A stretch of DNA of 64,000 nt from Callorhinus ursinus. Lineage: Eukaryota > Chordata > Mammalia > Carnivora > Otariidae. Position 1 is the first letter of the stretch; each line of letters begins with the position of its first letter. This document shows positions 32,420 through 44,591 of this stretch, one piece after another. The notes under the pieces are model-generated. The model had not been told where the DNA came from. It saw nothing but the letters and a program-made list of their open reading frames with translations, and did not search any database. The position numbers and the translations under genes are program-made. The DNA is taken from positions 13,339,280 to 13,403,279 of the forward strand of contig NW_020313285.1 of assembly GCF_003265705.1 (NCBI RefSeq), in the 5' to 3' direction.

Positions 32420-35270
32420 TTTAGTAATAGATTTTTTTCCCTGTATTACATAAAGGTAAATAAGCTTCTGTAAAGTAATGCTCAACCCAGATGCTGTAAA
32501 ATGAGGAATATTGTGGAATGAGAGTCAGCCTGCAAAAGTGGATTCCCTTTCTACTGTTTGTTCACAGAAGGGGAGAATGCAGGTTTATGGAACACTTAGG
32601 AAGAGATTTAGGGAGAACAGGAACCTTTATTGAATCAGCAGCAGTGTGCAGTAGCCATATTTAACATTAATAATTCCATATACACATGCACATACATCTT
32701 GGTAGGATAAGCTTTGAAAAATCTTATATACCAAAGCCTTGCTTAAGCTGGCTGTCTGCCCCATGGGCCATGCCTTCACTATGGCAAGAATGTTGATGGG
32801 TTTCTATATAGATGAGATAACATTTAGGATAGACTTTGTTCTAAAGCTGTCCTCCAGATGTCCAATTTTTAAACATGCTCTAACTTGTTTTCAAGGTTTA
32901 AAATATATTAAATGATTATAATTTTATATTCTTATATTTTGAAGGAAAACATTTACAAAAATTTAGTCCTGTTCCAATCTGAAGAATGTAAAACAATTCA
33001 CAATAGAAAAGCCGAGATCCTGTAATAGTGTCCGGAAAAATAGTTTTTAACATATATCAACTCTAACATGTATATTTCTGATAATTCTCTAAAACTAATA
33101 AGGGAACCTTTCGATGATGTTGGTAATTTTCTTTTATCCATAATGAATGCACTGCAGCGTATAGATGTAATTAATTCATCATCATTGATTAAATCTTTCA
33201 TATTTATTTATATTTTCTTCCCTACAAAAACACTCTTTTAAGACACGTTCCGTGTCAAATTTACTTTATACCTCCCCTGACTTTAAATATAGTAAATTAT
33301 CAAATAATATTAGTTGAAGAAGTAAATGTATCCTTACACTGATACCTGCTTCCTTTTTAGTGTTTGTGTTATGGCTAACAGAGCCATTCTCCAGACCTTA
33401 AAATACCCTACAGGAAATGACAAACTAGAAAATCCTTAAGAAATTTTCATCACCATTTTTCTTCTTAAAATTTTGCACTCAGGTATACTTCATAGAATTT
33501 TCTACTCTCTCTTTCAATCAAGAAAATATATTCACTCCAAATTCTTTCCCATTTGACAAATAGATTTAATTTGATAAATAATTGTAAGCTTTTACAAAGC
33601 AGCCTTTAACTTTATATATTACAAAAACATATTAAAATCCATCCACATTTGGGTTGGCAATGTATCTTCTTGATCTCTATCCTAAAGAAAACATAACCAG
33701 TCAAATGTGTGATTTACTTTCATAATTTTGCCCCAAATACAGCTGTTCTTCATTAGTGTACATATTTGCCAGATCCTAGGGTAAATTTCCAGATAGTAAT
33801 AATTTAAAAAAGTCCTTTCTTCTTTGGGCTTTTATAAAAACAACAACAACAACAACAACAACAAACAAAAAACAAAAAAACCACCTGATTTCCAGACATT
33901 ATTGCAAAGCTGATGATCTTTCATCAATTTCCTTATACAAATGTGAATTTTTGAAAACGTTTGATGATTTATTTTGCCATCAAATCAATACCAATAGTGG
34001 AGGTGTTATCCTCATTCCAGATATCATGTTATAATGAGCCGAGTTGGCCTTATATGTGTAGTAAAGATCTAATTAAAAGACGACTTGTCAGGGACAGGCA
34101 GACTTTATAGAGCTGTGTCCAGTCACCTTTTGGACAAAAGGCAGGTGAATGTTCTTTTTATCTTAAAAAATTTCTCCCTCTGAAGAGGCAAATACTCCTG
34201 TGGCGGTGGTACTTAAAATTCTCAGCCATTGTGATTTCAGTGTAATAAAGGAAAACAAGTTTCCATACATCTATGGAAAAGAAGTAACCACTAAGATGAA
34301 ATGACTAAACAAGATGACGTGTAGCATAGGAAGCTACAAAGAACTTAGCAAGAAAGCCTGGTGGCCAAGGATAAATGTCAGAGACTAGGTCTTGTATCAG
34401 TTATAGCTGTCAGAATCTAACCATAGTATTTACTCTAGTGGCCGCTCTCTGTTATAAGTTAAAAAGTTAAATAGTAACCTTTATTAGGAGTTACATAAAA
34501 GATGCTTGTTATTTAAGATCTTGGATTTCAGTGACTAGAGACCAAGAAGAATAAAAAAGTCATGGTTGAGTAACTACATCAAACTTGGGAGCAGGGTCCT
34601 GGTGTATAGTAATTGTGTGGTACGTAAAACAGTTCTAAGGAACAACTATAGAGTAATGGCAAGGGCTGTGATGAATGTAATTCTGTTGGGATGCAGCTCA
34701 GGTATTGCAGGAACAAATGCCAATATTTTTTCCATACAGGGATTAATTACATGGTCAAGAGCTGGAATTTACAAGGAGGCGTATTAAATAAAATAGCAGG
34801 CAAGCTTGAACTGCATTCCCACAAAAGCCATAAAATGGGAATACCAAGAGAACTGGCAAATGTAATCTTTCACCTATTTTTCTAGGCACAGCTGTCCAGA
34901 TACAGGTTGGGGAGATGGAAATTTGTGAGTTGCAAACTGTGTGCCACTTTGGAAAGATTCAATATGAACAGTTTTACGCAGCTATTAAAAAAAAAAAAAA
35001 CTGTGCCTTTGAATGGGAGTGTCTCATGTGCCCGTGAATTTGAGTGGAGACAATATATATATTTTGCCCCTATTGACATTTCCGTTCCCAAAGGGAATGC
35101 TTCCATTTATTCATTGGCTACATGAGCTCAATTCATACATGCTGCCTCCAGAATCACTGGAGAGCCAATGAGTTCTTCTGCAACTTGGCAGGCGTCTGAA
35201 AATGCAGTATGGAATTTTCAACAATGGAGGTCAAAACCCAGAATGATTTACAATAACTTCAGCTGCATAA
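32420..35270. other. Unique, AT-rich intron-like stretch
   Basis: Contains (CAA)n at 33,840-33,863 and an A14 run near 34,986. Otherwise no repeat or gene is recognised. Frames of 64-74 codons around 34,566-35,125 overlap on both strands and are not supported. Confidence 0.45.
33840..33863. repeat. (CAA)n microsatellite
   Basis: Eight CAA units followed by an A-rich stretch. Confidence 0.95.
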
Positions 35271-35279
35271 CCTGATTCA

Positions 35280-35770
35280 GTTCAAAAATCTTTCAGGAGC
35301 TACCCATTCCACTTAGAATTAAATCCAAACTCTTCACTATTGCCTCCAAATCCTTCTGTGCTGTGACTGCCCCTGCCTCTTTCCAACCTCATTTCCTACC
35401 CCCCCCCTCCTCTCTCACTACAGGGAGACATACTGGCCTCCTGCCAGTCCTTCCAAAGGCTCCTTCCAGCCTCCTGGAATGTGGTCGCCTCTCCCTGGAA
35501 TGCCGTTCCCCCTGCCCTTGGTATGTCTGTCTCTTTTTTTGTCCTTTGGGTCTCAGCTTACTTTCCTCTTCAAAGGGGACTTCTCTGACCACTCTAAGTT
35601 ACGTTTCCTAATTTTATCAGAGTTCCATCTTGGTTACTTCCAGAGAATGTATCACAAATTATAATTATTTACTTCTAGAATAGCTCCCACTCTGGACTGC
35701 AGCCACACTGAAGATTGAAAGTAGGCGTGTGTCCTCAGTGCCTGATACAGGGTCCCAAGAGTCTAACGCT
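35280..35770 (+). mobile_element. L2 3' region (forward)
   Basis: attaaatccaaactcttcac, ctccttccagcctcctggaa, a ccctggaatgccgttccccc segment, gggtctcagcttactttcc and tcagtgcctgatacaggg, in L2 3' order. Confidence 0.7.
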
Positions 35771-37302
35771 GTTTTCTAGAACTAGGTCATGATATCCATA
35801 TTGTGAGATGTGATGAGCGTGAAAAAAATTCAGTAGAATAGAAAATATCATAGTGCCTTGCACAGGGTGAGTTAAGTACTTTTTAATGAAAATACAATGT
35901 CTGAAGTCCGAATGTGTGTGTGTGTGTGTGTGTGTGTGCTGCATCATGATATAAAAGTGAGCCTCAGGGAAAAAGTCAAAGCCATAAGAAGGTATGTTCA
36001 AAAAACATTTGTTGAATTAATGACTCCGATTTTTCTAATGGAAATGCCTGTCTACAAGTCTTCCCAGGCAGCAGACTGTTCAGAGTAGGAAGATGCTGAT
36101 GTGTCTTTTCAAAGGTCCTAGAAAGTCTCTGTCCTCAAGAAATGAAAGCTTATGCTGGTTCCATGCAAAATTGCTTAAATCTTTGCTCCTTGGCCTCCCT
36201 CACTGTGTTGTTCCCACGTTCAGTGTAAAAGTTGCTGTGACATGCAACATTAAGGACTTACTGATTACGTGTAAGTTCATATTCTTAAGATCCTTTCTCA
36301 AAAGAAGGTTTAGATGGAAGGAAAGTTTGAGGAGAAGGCATGCGGGCTTTAGGGAACACAGGAACAGGGGAATGGGGGCATATTGTCAGCAGGCTTGAAG
36401 AATGTAAAAAGCACACATGGAGTTAGCTTACTCCAAGTATTTGTCTACAATCTGCAAAAGCAGGGTCTTCATGCTTCGTGTGGTCAGCCAGAAAAGAGTA
36501 GTGGTGGAAGGAAACCAAAGTGTGTGTTTTAGTTATAGGAACCGATCTACTCTAGTCCCATTGAGCTGTATCTGGTTAGGTCACTCTTATTTTATTTTAT
36601 TTTTTCATTGTTTGGTCACTTGCTTTGAGTTGCCATGTAGAAAATGCATTCCACATATTACAGTGATACTCAGACATATTTGAAAATTTCAGTTGAGCGT
36701 CCATTTGTGAAAGAAAGGAGAATGGAAAAGACTTTTCTTCTCTTCAGCAGTGTAACTCATTTCAGAGGCTTAAGAATTCCTTGTAACCAACATGGTTAAA
36801 TTTAAACTATTTCCAAAATTCCTTACAGATCGGGAAGAAACAAAATAACAAACAAAAAATTAAAATGAAAGCATTGTCACCAAATTGGGAGCTCAATATT
36901 TCATTTTCCTTTGGAGTTCAGCTTGCTGGGGGAAAAGTCCTTGTTCATTCCACCCAAGCGACCGTCATCCACACCCACTTTCTTTTCAAAGGAAAACATT
37001 TACTTTTGTGACTTGGTCGTAATGAAATACAAAGGACCTCTTTGTGTGTGAAAATGAAACTGGGTGTGAGCCTTTTAAGGAAAAATTAAAGAAGGATGTG
37101 TATGTGGGGGGTGAAATCCCCACATCTTTCTCAGCTGTTCCTGCCTACCTCCTACTTAGAAACCAGGCTGCCCTGCGAGGCAAGGCCCAGATGTTGTGTA
37201 TCAGGGGGCAGAACAGCACCTCCCTTGGCTCACAGATGAGGGGTTTGCACAGCGCTAAGGTACAGCGCCCGCTACAGAGCACATCTCAGCCAGGCAGCAC
37301 CT
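35771..37302. other. Unassigned, mostly unique stretch
   Basis: (GT)13 at 35,913-35,938. No other named element. Frames of 86-101 codons are present but unsupported. Confidence 0.45.
35913..35938. repeat. (GT)n microsatellite
   Basis: About 13 uninterrupted GT units. Confidence 0.95.
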
Positions 37303-37315
37303 AGACTGATGGGTG

Positions 37316-37517
37316 ACGGGGCTCCTGGGTGGCTCAGTCGTTGAGCGTCTGCCTTCGGCTCAGGTCATGATCCCAGGGTCCGGGGATCGAGCCCCGCATC
37401 GGGCTCCCTGCTCGGCGGGAAGCCTGCTTCTCCCTCTCCCACTCCCCCTGCTTGTGTTCCCTCTCTCGCTGTGTCTCTCTCTCTGTCAAATAAATAAAAT
37501 CTTAAAAAAAAAAAAAA
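37316..37517 (+). mobile_element. Young SINEC, forward, exact 13-bp TSD and A16 tail
   Basis: Complete forward copy with the tcccagggtccggggatcga body, tctctcgctgtgtctc stretch and aaataaataaaatctt, then an uninterrupted A tail. The exact duplication agactgatgggtg lies at 37,303-37,315 and 37,518-37,530. The intact tail and perfect duplication indicate a recent insertion. Confidence 0.96.
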
Positions 37518-37770
37518 AGACTGATGGGTGTCTTCCTGGAATGTTTGCATCCTGTTTAAATTTCCAAGCAGAAGGAGAGCTCATCTAAGAGTAAATCAGA
37601 TGGGGATAACCTAGTTGAGTGCCCTGGGAGAAATGTGGGTGGGAATGGTGCATTTTTGAATGCAGTACTTTAGGAGGATACAACAAACACTGCAAACTAT
37701 AAAAAGAAACAGCACCTTTAAGGCGATTTCTGGAATTGGCTAGGAGATTCTAGGAAGCTTACTCCCTAGC

Positions 37771-38900
37771 CATTCCTCCACTCTCCACCCCTTCCAGCCC
37801 TCTTCCAATCTGCTTCCTCTGTGTCGTCCTCAGTTACCCCCAGCTCACTGGATCTTTCTTCTCAGCCTATAAACCCCTGTGGTCTAGCCTATCCTGAAAC
37901 CAACATTCATTTTTCCCCACTGTCTTCTAGCTTGCGCTATTGTCCCTTTTTCCCTCTGGCAAATTTCTTACGCAAGTGGTTTGTACCCCTGCCTTTGTTC
38001 AAAGCCACTAACGTCCCACCATGGTACTGAGACTATGCTATGGAATTTCATCACATAACCCAATATGCTGAAATTTCACAGATCTTTCCCCAGTCTCATA
38101 CTGCTTGTCCTCTCTGAAGCATTTGACACGATCCCACTCTGCTTTTTGAAACTCAGTCCTCCCTTAACCTTACTTTTAGCTTCTTTCTTTCCTTTTATGC
38201 TGTGATCAGTTGACCGCCTTTCACTTTAGCACCTGTTTATCTGTATCTTTTCTCTTCTTTTTTCCTAACACTCTACACTCTCTCTGTGGTATGTCCTGTG
38301 CCTGCTGGATTAATCTTTGATCAGGCTCTCCTTCTCACTTCCCCCTGGTCCTCTCTTCTTCTCTCTCGGACTTCCATCCTCACTGCATCATTGGCCAGAC
38401 TCATTGAAAGCATTTAATCGTATGCCACCTCTCCAGTCCCCACACTCAGTAGCTTCCTGTCTCAGGCAGTCAAAACTAAACTCCTTGTGAGCTGGGCCAG
38501 ACTATTTCCCTGAGCCGAGGCACCTGACCCTGTGCAGAGCCTACATCAGAGAATTCACACAGGCTGCTTTCTCTCCTTAAAATGTCATGTCGGGGACTCT
38601 ACACATGCTGCTTCCTCTCCCTAGAATGTTATGTAGGTAGCTTTCTCTCCTGGCTGCAGCATTTCAAACATATCCCTATCACTCCCTCTCCCTCTTGCCT
38701 GCTTTATTTTCCCCAAAGGACTTCTGATTATATAACATATTAATTACTTTGATTATTTTTTCTTCCCCTACCGAAATATAAGCTACATGAAAATAGAGAT
38801 TTTTGAGGGCTTTGTTAATGGTCATAGCCCCAGTGCCTATTACAGTGCCTGGTATATGGAAGATACCCAGTAAGTATTTACTGAATGAATGAATGAATAT
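37771..38900 (+). mobile_element. Long L2 copy (forward)
   Basis: Contains tctctgaagcatttgacacg (L2 reverse-transcriptase region), a catttaatcgtatgccacc-type segment, tccctagaatgttatgtagg, and the terminus acagtgcctggtatatgg, then (TGAA)n. About 1.1 kb, all frames broken. Confidence 0.75.
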
Positions 38901-38926
38901 TCAAATACCTTTAATTTTGAAAGTCA

Positions 38927-39197
38927 ATGACCACATAAGTGTGGGTCTATTTCCTGGCTTTCTATTTGGCTTCATTGATCTATGTGTATTCTTAGGCCAA
39001 CAGCACAATGTCTTGTGGTAAATCTGTATAGTAAGTCTTGAAATCAGATACTATAAGTCTTTCAATTTTGCCCTTCTTTTCCAAGATTGTTTTGGCTTTT
39101 CTAGTTCCATAGCCTTTATTGCCTTTATATATAAATTTTATAATCAGCTTGTTAATTTCCTTAAAAGGCCATCTAGGATTTTGATTGAGATTGTATT

Positions 39198-39200
<3 letters not shown>
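38927..39200 (-). mobile_element. L1 ORF2-end fragment (reverse)
   Basis: tatttcctggctttctattt, cattgatctatgtgtattct, a ttgttttggcttttctag segment and aggattttgattgagattg match reversed L1 order. Ends in a dinucleotide array. Confidence 0.7.

Positions 39201-39262
<62 letters not shown>
39199..39262. repeat. (TA)n(GA)n compound microsatellite
   Basis: About 15 TA units run directly into about 16 GA units, at the junction between L1 fragments of opposite orientation. Confidence 0.95.
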
Positions 39263-39266
<4 letters not shown>

Positions 39267-39291
39267 AGATCCATTGCTAAAATTTAGAAGA

Positions 39292-39483
39292 TGGCACCTG
39301 GGTGGTTCAGTTGGTTAAGCGACTGCCTTCAGCTCAGGTCATGATCTTGGAGTCCCGGGATGGAGTCCCACATCGGGCTCCCTGCTCAGCAGGGAGTCTG
39401 CTTCTCCCTCTGACCTTCCCCCCTCTCATGTGCTCTCTCTCTCTCTCATTCTCTCTCTCAAATAAATAAATAAAATCTTTAAA
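39292..39483 (+). mobile_element. SINEC (forward)
   Basis: Forward SINE of the catgatcttggagtcccggg subfamily with (TC)n and aaataaataaataaaatc tail. Duplication aaaatttaRaaga at 39,279-39,291 and 39,484-39,496. Confidence 0.93.
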
Positions 39484-39496
39484 AAAATTTAAAAGA

Positions 39497-40140
39497 CAAC
39501 ACTAAGTGGTGGTAAAGATATGGGGCAACTGTAGCTCTCATACATTGCTTGTTTGAAACCACTAGAACAGTGTATTATGAAGTTATACATATACTTACCA
39601 TAGGACCCAGCAATCTCACGCCTATGTATTTACCCCCAAATATGAAAACATATTTCACATGCAGGGTTAAAATGTTTAAGAAAACATTATTCATAATAGC
39701 CTCAAACTTGGAAATGACTATCAAAAGTTGAACGGACAAGCAAATTAAGTGATACTGTGCCTTTTGACAAAAATGAGTGAGAAAAAGGAGCAAAATATTA
39801 ATACAATCAACAACATGGATGAATCTCAAAAATAGTGTGCAAAGTGAAAGGAGTTAGACACATGAAACCACATACTGTATGATTTCATTTATATGAAATG
39901 TCCACAAAAGACAAATGCATAGTCAGCAGTAGGTTAGTTGTTGCTTGGGCAGATGGTGGGAATTGGATGAACAGTAAATGGGCATGAAGGATTTCACTGG
40001 GGTGATGAAAATATTCTACAAGTGATTTATGGTGATGGTCGCACAAGTTGGTAAATATATTAAAAATCATTGAATTGTACACTTGAAATAGGTGTTTTAT
40101 GATGTATAAAATACACCACTATAAAGTTTTTAAAAACTTT
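39497..40140 (+). mobile_element. L1M 3' region (forward)
   Basis: ctctcatacattgcttgttt, aggacccagcaatctcac, aacattattcataatagcc, caacatggatgaatctcaaa, ggggtgatgaaaatattc and attgaattgtacacttg: forward L1M order. Confidence 0.8.
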
Positions 40141-40470
40141 ATGCTGAATTAATGATAACAAACACAATATAACTACATACTATGTGCTTCCATTTATATG
40201 AAGTCTAGAAAAAGCTGAACTATAGTTACAGAAGGCATATCAGTGGATGCCTGAGGCTGGAGGTCGAGGAATGAGGTGGACTACAAAGAAGTAAAGGGAA
40301 ACTTTTTAGGGTGAGGGATCTATTTTATATTTTGATCTGGGCAAGGGTTATATACCTCTATACACTTACCAAAATTCACTAGACTGTGCACTCATATCAG
40401 TGAGTTTTATTGACTCTAAATTATATCTCAATAAAAGTGAAAAATAGCCCAAATAATACCTGTATGTAGC
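40141..40470 (+). mobile_element. Second L1M 3' end (forward)
   Basis: Repeats the same kind of terminus: tgcttccatttatatgaagt, tgcctgaggctggaggtcg, and aattatatctcaataaaagt. A separate, more diverged L1M 3' end lying head-to-tail after the first. Confidence 0.7.
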
Positions 40471-40490
40471 TAATTCTGCAATTTTATTTC

Positions 40491-40719
40491 TTTTTTAAGG
40501 TTTTATTTATTTACTTATTTCATTTATTTTAGAGAGAGAAAGCATGCGAGTGGGGAGAGGAGCAGAGGGGGAGGGGGAGGGAGAGTGAATCCAAGGTAGA
40601 CTCTGCACTGAGTGTGGAGCCCTACATGGGGGCTGGGACTTGATCCCACAACCATGAGATCATGACCTGAGCCAAACCACGAGTCAAACACTCAACCGAC
40701 TGAACCACCTAGGTACCCC
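40491..40719 (-). mobile_element. Older SINEC (reverse), perfect 16-bp TSD
   Basis: Reverse SINE with caaccatgagatcatgacc and a degraded gaaccacctaggtacccc head. The duplication tctgcaattttatttc at 40,475-40,490 and 40,720-40,735 is perfect despite the diverged body. Confidence 0.92.
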
Positions 40720-40895
40720 TCTGCAATTTTATTTCAATTATGCTTAGCTAAGATTACATTTAAAAGTTCTAAGTTCTAAAGCCCTTAGTCCTTACTTAAG
40801 GTATATTTGATTCATAGGACCCTGATGGTTCAGATAAGATGACAGAGTAAGGGAATTTTCTGAAGATTCTCTGTCACTTTTTACAATTAAATTTT

Positions 40896-41087
40896 AGGGT
40901 CACCTGGGTGGCTCAGTTGGTTAAGTGTTGGCCTTTGGCTCAGATCATGATCTCAGGTCCTGGGATCGAGCCCCATGTTGGGCTCTCTGCTCCGCGGAGA
41001 GCCTGCTTCTCCCTCTCCCTCTGCCCTTGCCCCCCTTCTTGTGCTCTCTCTCTCTCAAATAAATAATATCTTAAAAATTAATTAATT
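40896..41087 (+). mobile_element. SINEC (forward)
   Basis: Forward SINE gtcacctgggtggctcagtt to aaataaataatatctt, then (TTAA)n. Duplication aattaaatttt at 40,885-40,895 and 41,088-41,098. Confidence 0.92.
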
Positions 41088-41229
41088 AATTAAATTTTGT
41101 TGAAATTATCAAAAGAAGAAAATAAGAAAACCCCAAACCTTTCTTAAGCAAATGTCAAGAATAAAAAATATTCCAAAATTCAGTACATGTTTTTACAGAT
41201 CTCCCCTTCATCCAAAGTGATGGAGAAAC

Positions 41230-41650
41230 ATTACACAAGAGCCGTTAAATCTAACTTGAACTCCAAAGCAACCCAAACATCCATTAGCAAGAAACTGGAA
41301 AGACAAATTGTGACATAGTCATATTCTAGTTGAATCCTTGTCAGCAACAAAGAGAAATGAACTACTGACAAATAAATCAACATTAGTTGCACTCAAAAAC
41401 ATTTTGAGTGAAAGAAGCCAAACACAAAAATGTACATTCAATATGATTCCATTTATATCAAGTTCAAAAACATGCAGGAATGTGTCTATGAGAAAAGAAA
41501 TCAGAGTAGTGGTTGCTTCTTATAGGGAAGAGATTGAAAAGGGGGCGCAAGGGCACTTTCTAGAGGCAGGACAGTCTTTTGTTTCTCAAGTGTGTGTTGG
41601 TTACATGAATGTATAGGCTTGTCTAAACTGTGACTTTAAAATGTATATTT
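41230..41650 (+). mobile_element. L1M 3' fragment (forward)
   Basis: caacccaaacatccattagc, a gagtgaaagaagccaaac segment, atgattccatttatatcaag and agtagtggttgcttctta: L1M 3' end again. The 92-codon frame at 41,338-41,616 is derived from it. Confidence 0.7.
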
Positions 41651-42508
41651 ATACCCCCGCTTAAAAAAAAAAACATTGACTGTCATGAGACTAGGTCTCT
41701 AATGTTTAGCAAATTACAAGGAAATGTCAGAAAGTGTGAAGAAAACTATACACACATTAAGTTATATCAGTCTCTTGAGAAAACTGTAGAACATAGAGAA
41801 AATTTCAGAAATAGTATAACCAGTTTCTAAAATGGACTGTACGCAATAAGTTTTTAGGTAAGAATTGTTGGCCATTTAGAGAGGGAATGTGAAAAACAGC
41901 TAAAAAAAAAAGGACAAAAGAGATGAAATTCTGCTAATGAACAATTTAAAATAGACATTAGAAACAGAATGTGGAAGAAGTTATGACATTTGAGACTTTT
42001 GAGGTCACTCACATATTAAAGGCTAATGTTTCATATTAAAGAATACAAAGTAGAACAGAATCAGTATTCAATAATGTAGTTAAAATGTTCTTAAATATAT
42101 AAAAATCAATGATACTGAGAAATTAAAGCACTTACCTTGTCCCACATAAAATAAGAATTAACCAACTCCAAAATACCATTCAAGGAAAAGGAGAGTGCCT
42201 CAACTGTGCAAAGGGAGAGTAAAAAAAATATTAATTTCAAAGAGGATGAAACATATGCGGTGATATGGAAAAAAAAATCAGTCTCTTAAGCAGCAGGTAA
42301 TTCCTTTTGAGAGAGATTTGCCTTTTCTGGAAGAAGTTTAATAGGAATAGGGTTCTAAGCATGACACAGCATCAGGGTTCAAGATACTCTGGGTTGTTGG
42401 GGAGGAATCGGCTCTTCTTGTAAAAGACATCTAGGAGGAAGGAAGAAGAAGAAACAATGCTAAGACTTCCCCCTGAGTTTATAACAAAAATGATGGGAGC
42501 CAGAATGG
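41651..42508. other. Unassigned A-rich stretch
   Basis: Probably more degraded L1 strand by composition, but I cannot align it. No gene. Confidence 0.4.
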
Positions 42509-42526
42509 AACAAAATGGCATTCTTT

Positions 42527-42745
42527 TTTAATTAAAAAGAAAAAGATTTATTTACTTTTAGAAAGAGAGAGTGAGCAAGCAAGGGGAGGGTCAAAGGGAG
42601 AGCGAGGCAGAAAAGCAGACACCCCACTCAGCACAGAGCCCAACTCCAGAGCCTCATGCAGGGGCTCGATCCCATGACCCTGAGATCATGACATGAGCCA
42701 AAACCAAGAGTCAGATGCTTAACCAACTGAGCTACCCAGGACCCC
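42527..42745 (-). mobile_element. Older SINEC (reverse), 18-bp TSD
   Basis: Reverse SINE with ccaaaaccaagagtcagatg and gagctacccaggacccc. Duplication aacaaaatggcattcttt / aacaaaatgacattcttt at 42,509-42,526 and 42,746-42,763. Confidence 0.92.
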
Positions 42746-43780
42746 AACAAAATGACATTCTTTAAGTACTAAAATAAATTAACTCCCAGTTGTTATTTAT
42801 ATACCCAGCAAAAATCTTTCGAAAAAATGAAGATGAACAAAGATATTCTCAAAGAAAAAAAAGAAAGAAAGAATTTGTTTCTAGATTACATATGTTATAG
42901 GGAGTTCTTCAGGCAGTAGGAATATAATCACAGAGGGAAATTAAAAAATGAAGATAAGAATAAAGAAAAACGGAAAGAATAAATTTATAGGGGAAATGAA
43001 TATTATTTGCCTATTGACCATACAAAATAGTGATAGCAATAGTGAATTTTAGGGGGGTCTAAAATATCTACAGTGAAAATGCTGCCACAATAATGCAAAG
43101 AGAAAAATGTGGTTAAGGTGTTTTAAGTTTCTGGAAATACCAACAAAATTGTAAAACTAAAAAAAAAAAAAAAAAATGAGATTGCAGTCCAAATAAAGAA
43201 CTTCTGTAAATAATAAGAGGCAGAAGAAAAACAACCCAATAGACAAATGGGCACAATGACTTTATCTGGCACTTCATCAAAGAAGATATCCAAATCGCTA
43301 AAAAATATGAAAAGATGCTCAACTTTCTTAGTCATCAGAGAAAGCAATTAACACAGCAGAATAAACAAAATTAAAAGGCAGAAATTTAAAGAGTTGGTAA
43401 GATTTGACAACTGGAATTCTCACACACTGCAAGAGAGATTGCCAGTTGGTACAACTGTGTTGAAATACTTTGGTTTCCCTACTACAGAGAACTGAATATA
43501 TATGCTTACCCGACGGTCTAAAAATTCCACTCTGAGGTATACAGACATTTTCATAAGATCCATTGTAGGGTATGAGGTCAGCTACGTTATTGCAGATCCA
43601 AATGCAAAGTAAAAATGAAGGACTCCTTCTTCAACAAGAGATTAATAAAACACATTGTATTATGGACTGAAATCTAGAGGTTCTAATACAAATCTCCCAG
43701 CAGATTAGAAAGACAAAATAATTAAGGATACCTTAGAAGCTAAATAATTGATATGGAAGATCTCTTTCATTTTTCAAACA

Positions 43781-43791
43781 TGTGTGTGTGC

Positions 43792-43826
<35 letters not shown>
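43781..43826. repeat. (TG)5-loop-(CA)15 inverted simple repeat
   Basis: (TG)5 at 43,781-43,790, loop catcta, then (CA)n at 43,796-43,826. The two arms can pair into a hairpin, and alternating purine-pyrimidine sequence favours Z-DNA. Confidence 0.9.
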
Positions 43827-43827
<1 letters not shown>

Positions 43828-44387
43828 CTATGGCAGTACCCGTGAAATACTTATAAATGTATCATATATTAAACTTTAATAGATAATCAATATACTCTAA
43901 AATAGTAGAAGTGGTATACAATCTATTCAAATATATTCTCTTCCCTCAAAAGAATAAAACCAGAAATAAATAATAAAATACCAGTCCTACCACTTATAAA
44001 GGTAAAAATTCTGCCTTAAGCCATATTGAGTTTTATTTAGTTAAGAAGAAAATTTCCTAGTATCTTTAAAATAACAAAAAGAAGACACTACATAGTATGG
44101 TGCTCGAAGGAAAACCTGTAGAGCTAAAAAAATAAATCAATTGTGAAGAAATGATTTGTAAAACAGTAATAAAGCATTACATTTCTGAAGTTTGACAAAA
44201 ATACAAAATAATCAAGATTAGAAATAAAGATGAAACAGAAATCAATTCACATGCCAAAAATTAATCAGAAGGAAAAGAAGGCACATATAAAAAATTTAAA
44301 AATAAAATGAGGAAATAGAGAAATAATGTTAAGATTGAGAAAACTTTTTATTCAACTCTGGGCAAATAAATTTGAAAACTTAGACGA

Positions 44388-44591
44388 GGGGTGCCTGGGT
44401 GGCTCAGTCAGTTAAGCATCTGCCTTCAGCTCAGGTCATGATTCCAGGGTCCTGGGATTGAGCCCACATCGGGGTCCCTGCTCAGCGGTAGAGCTTGCTT
44501 CTCCCTCTCCCTCTGCCCCTCCTCCTGCTCATGCTGTCTCTCTCTCTCTCTCTTTCAAAAAATTAAGTAAAATCATAAAAGAAAAAAAAAA
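44388..44591 (+). mobile_element. SINEC (forward) inside L1
   Basis: Forward SINE gtgcctgggtggctcagtca to aattaagtaaaatc and an A tail. Imperfect duplication gaaaacttagacga / gaaaccttggatga at 44,374-44,387 and 44,592-44,605. Confidence 0.9.
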
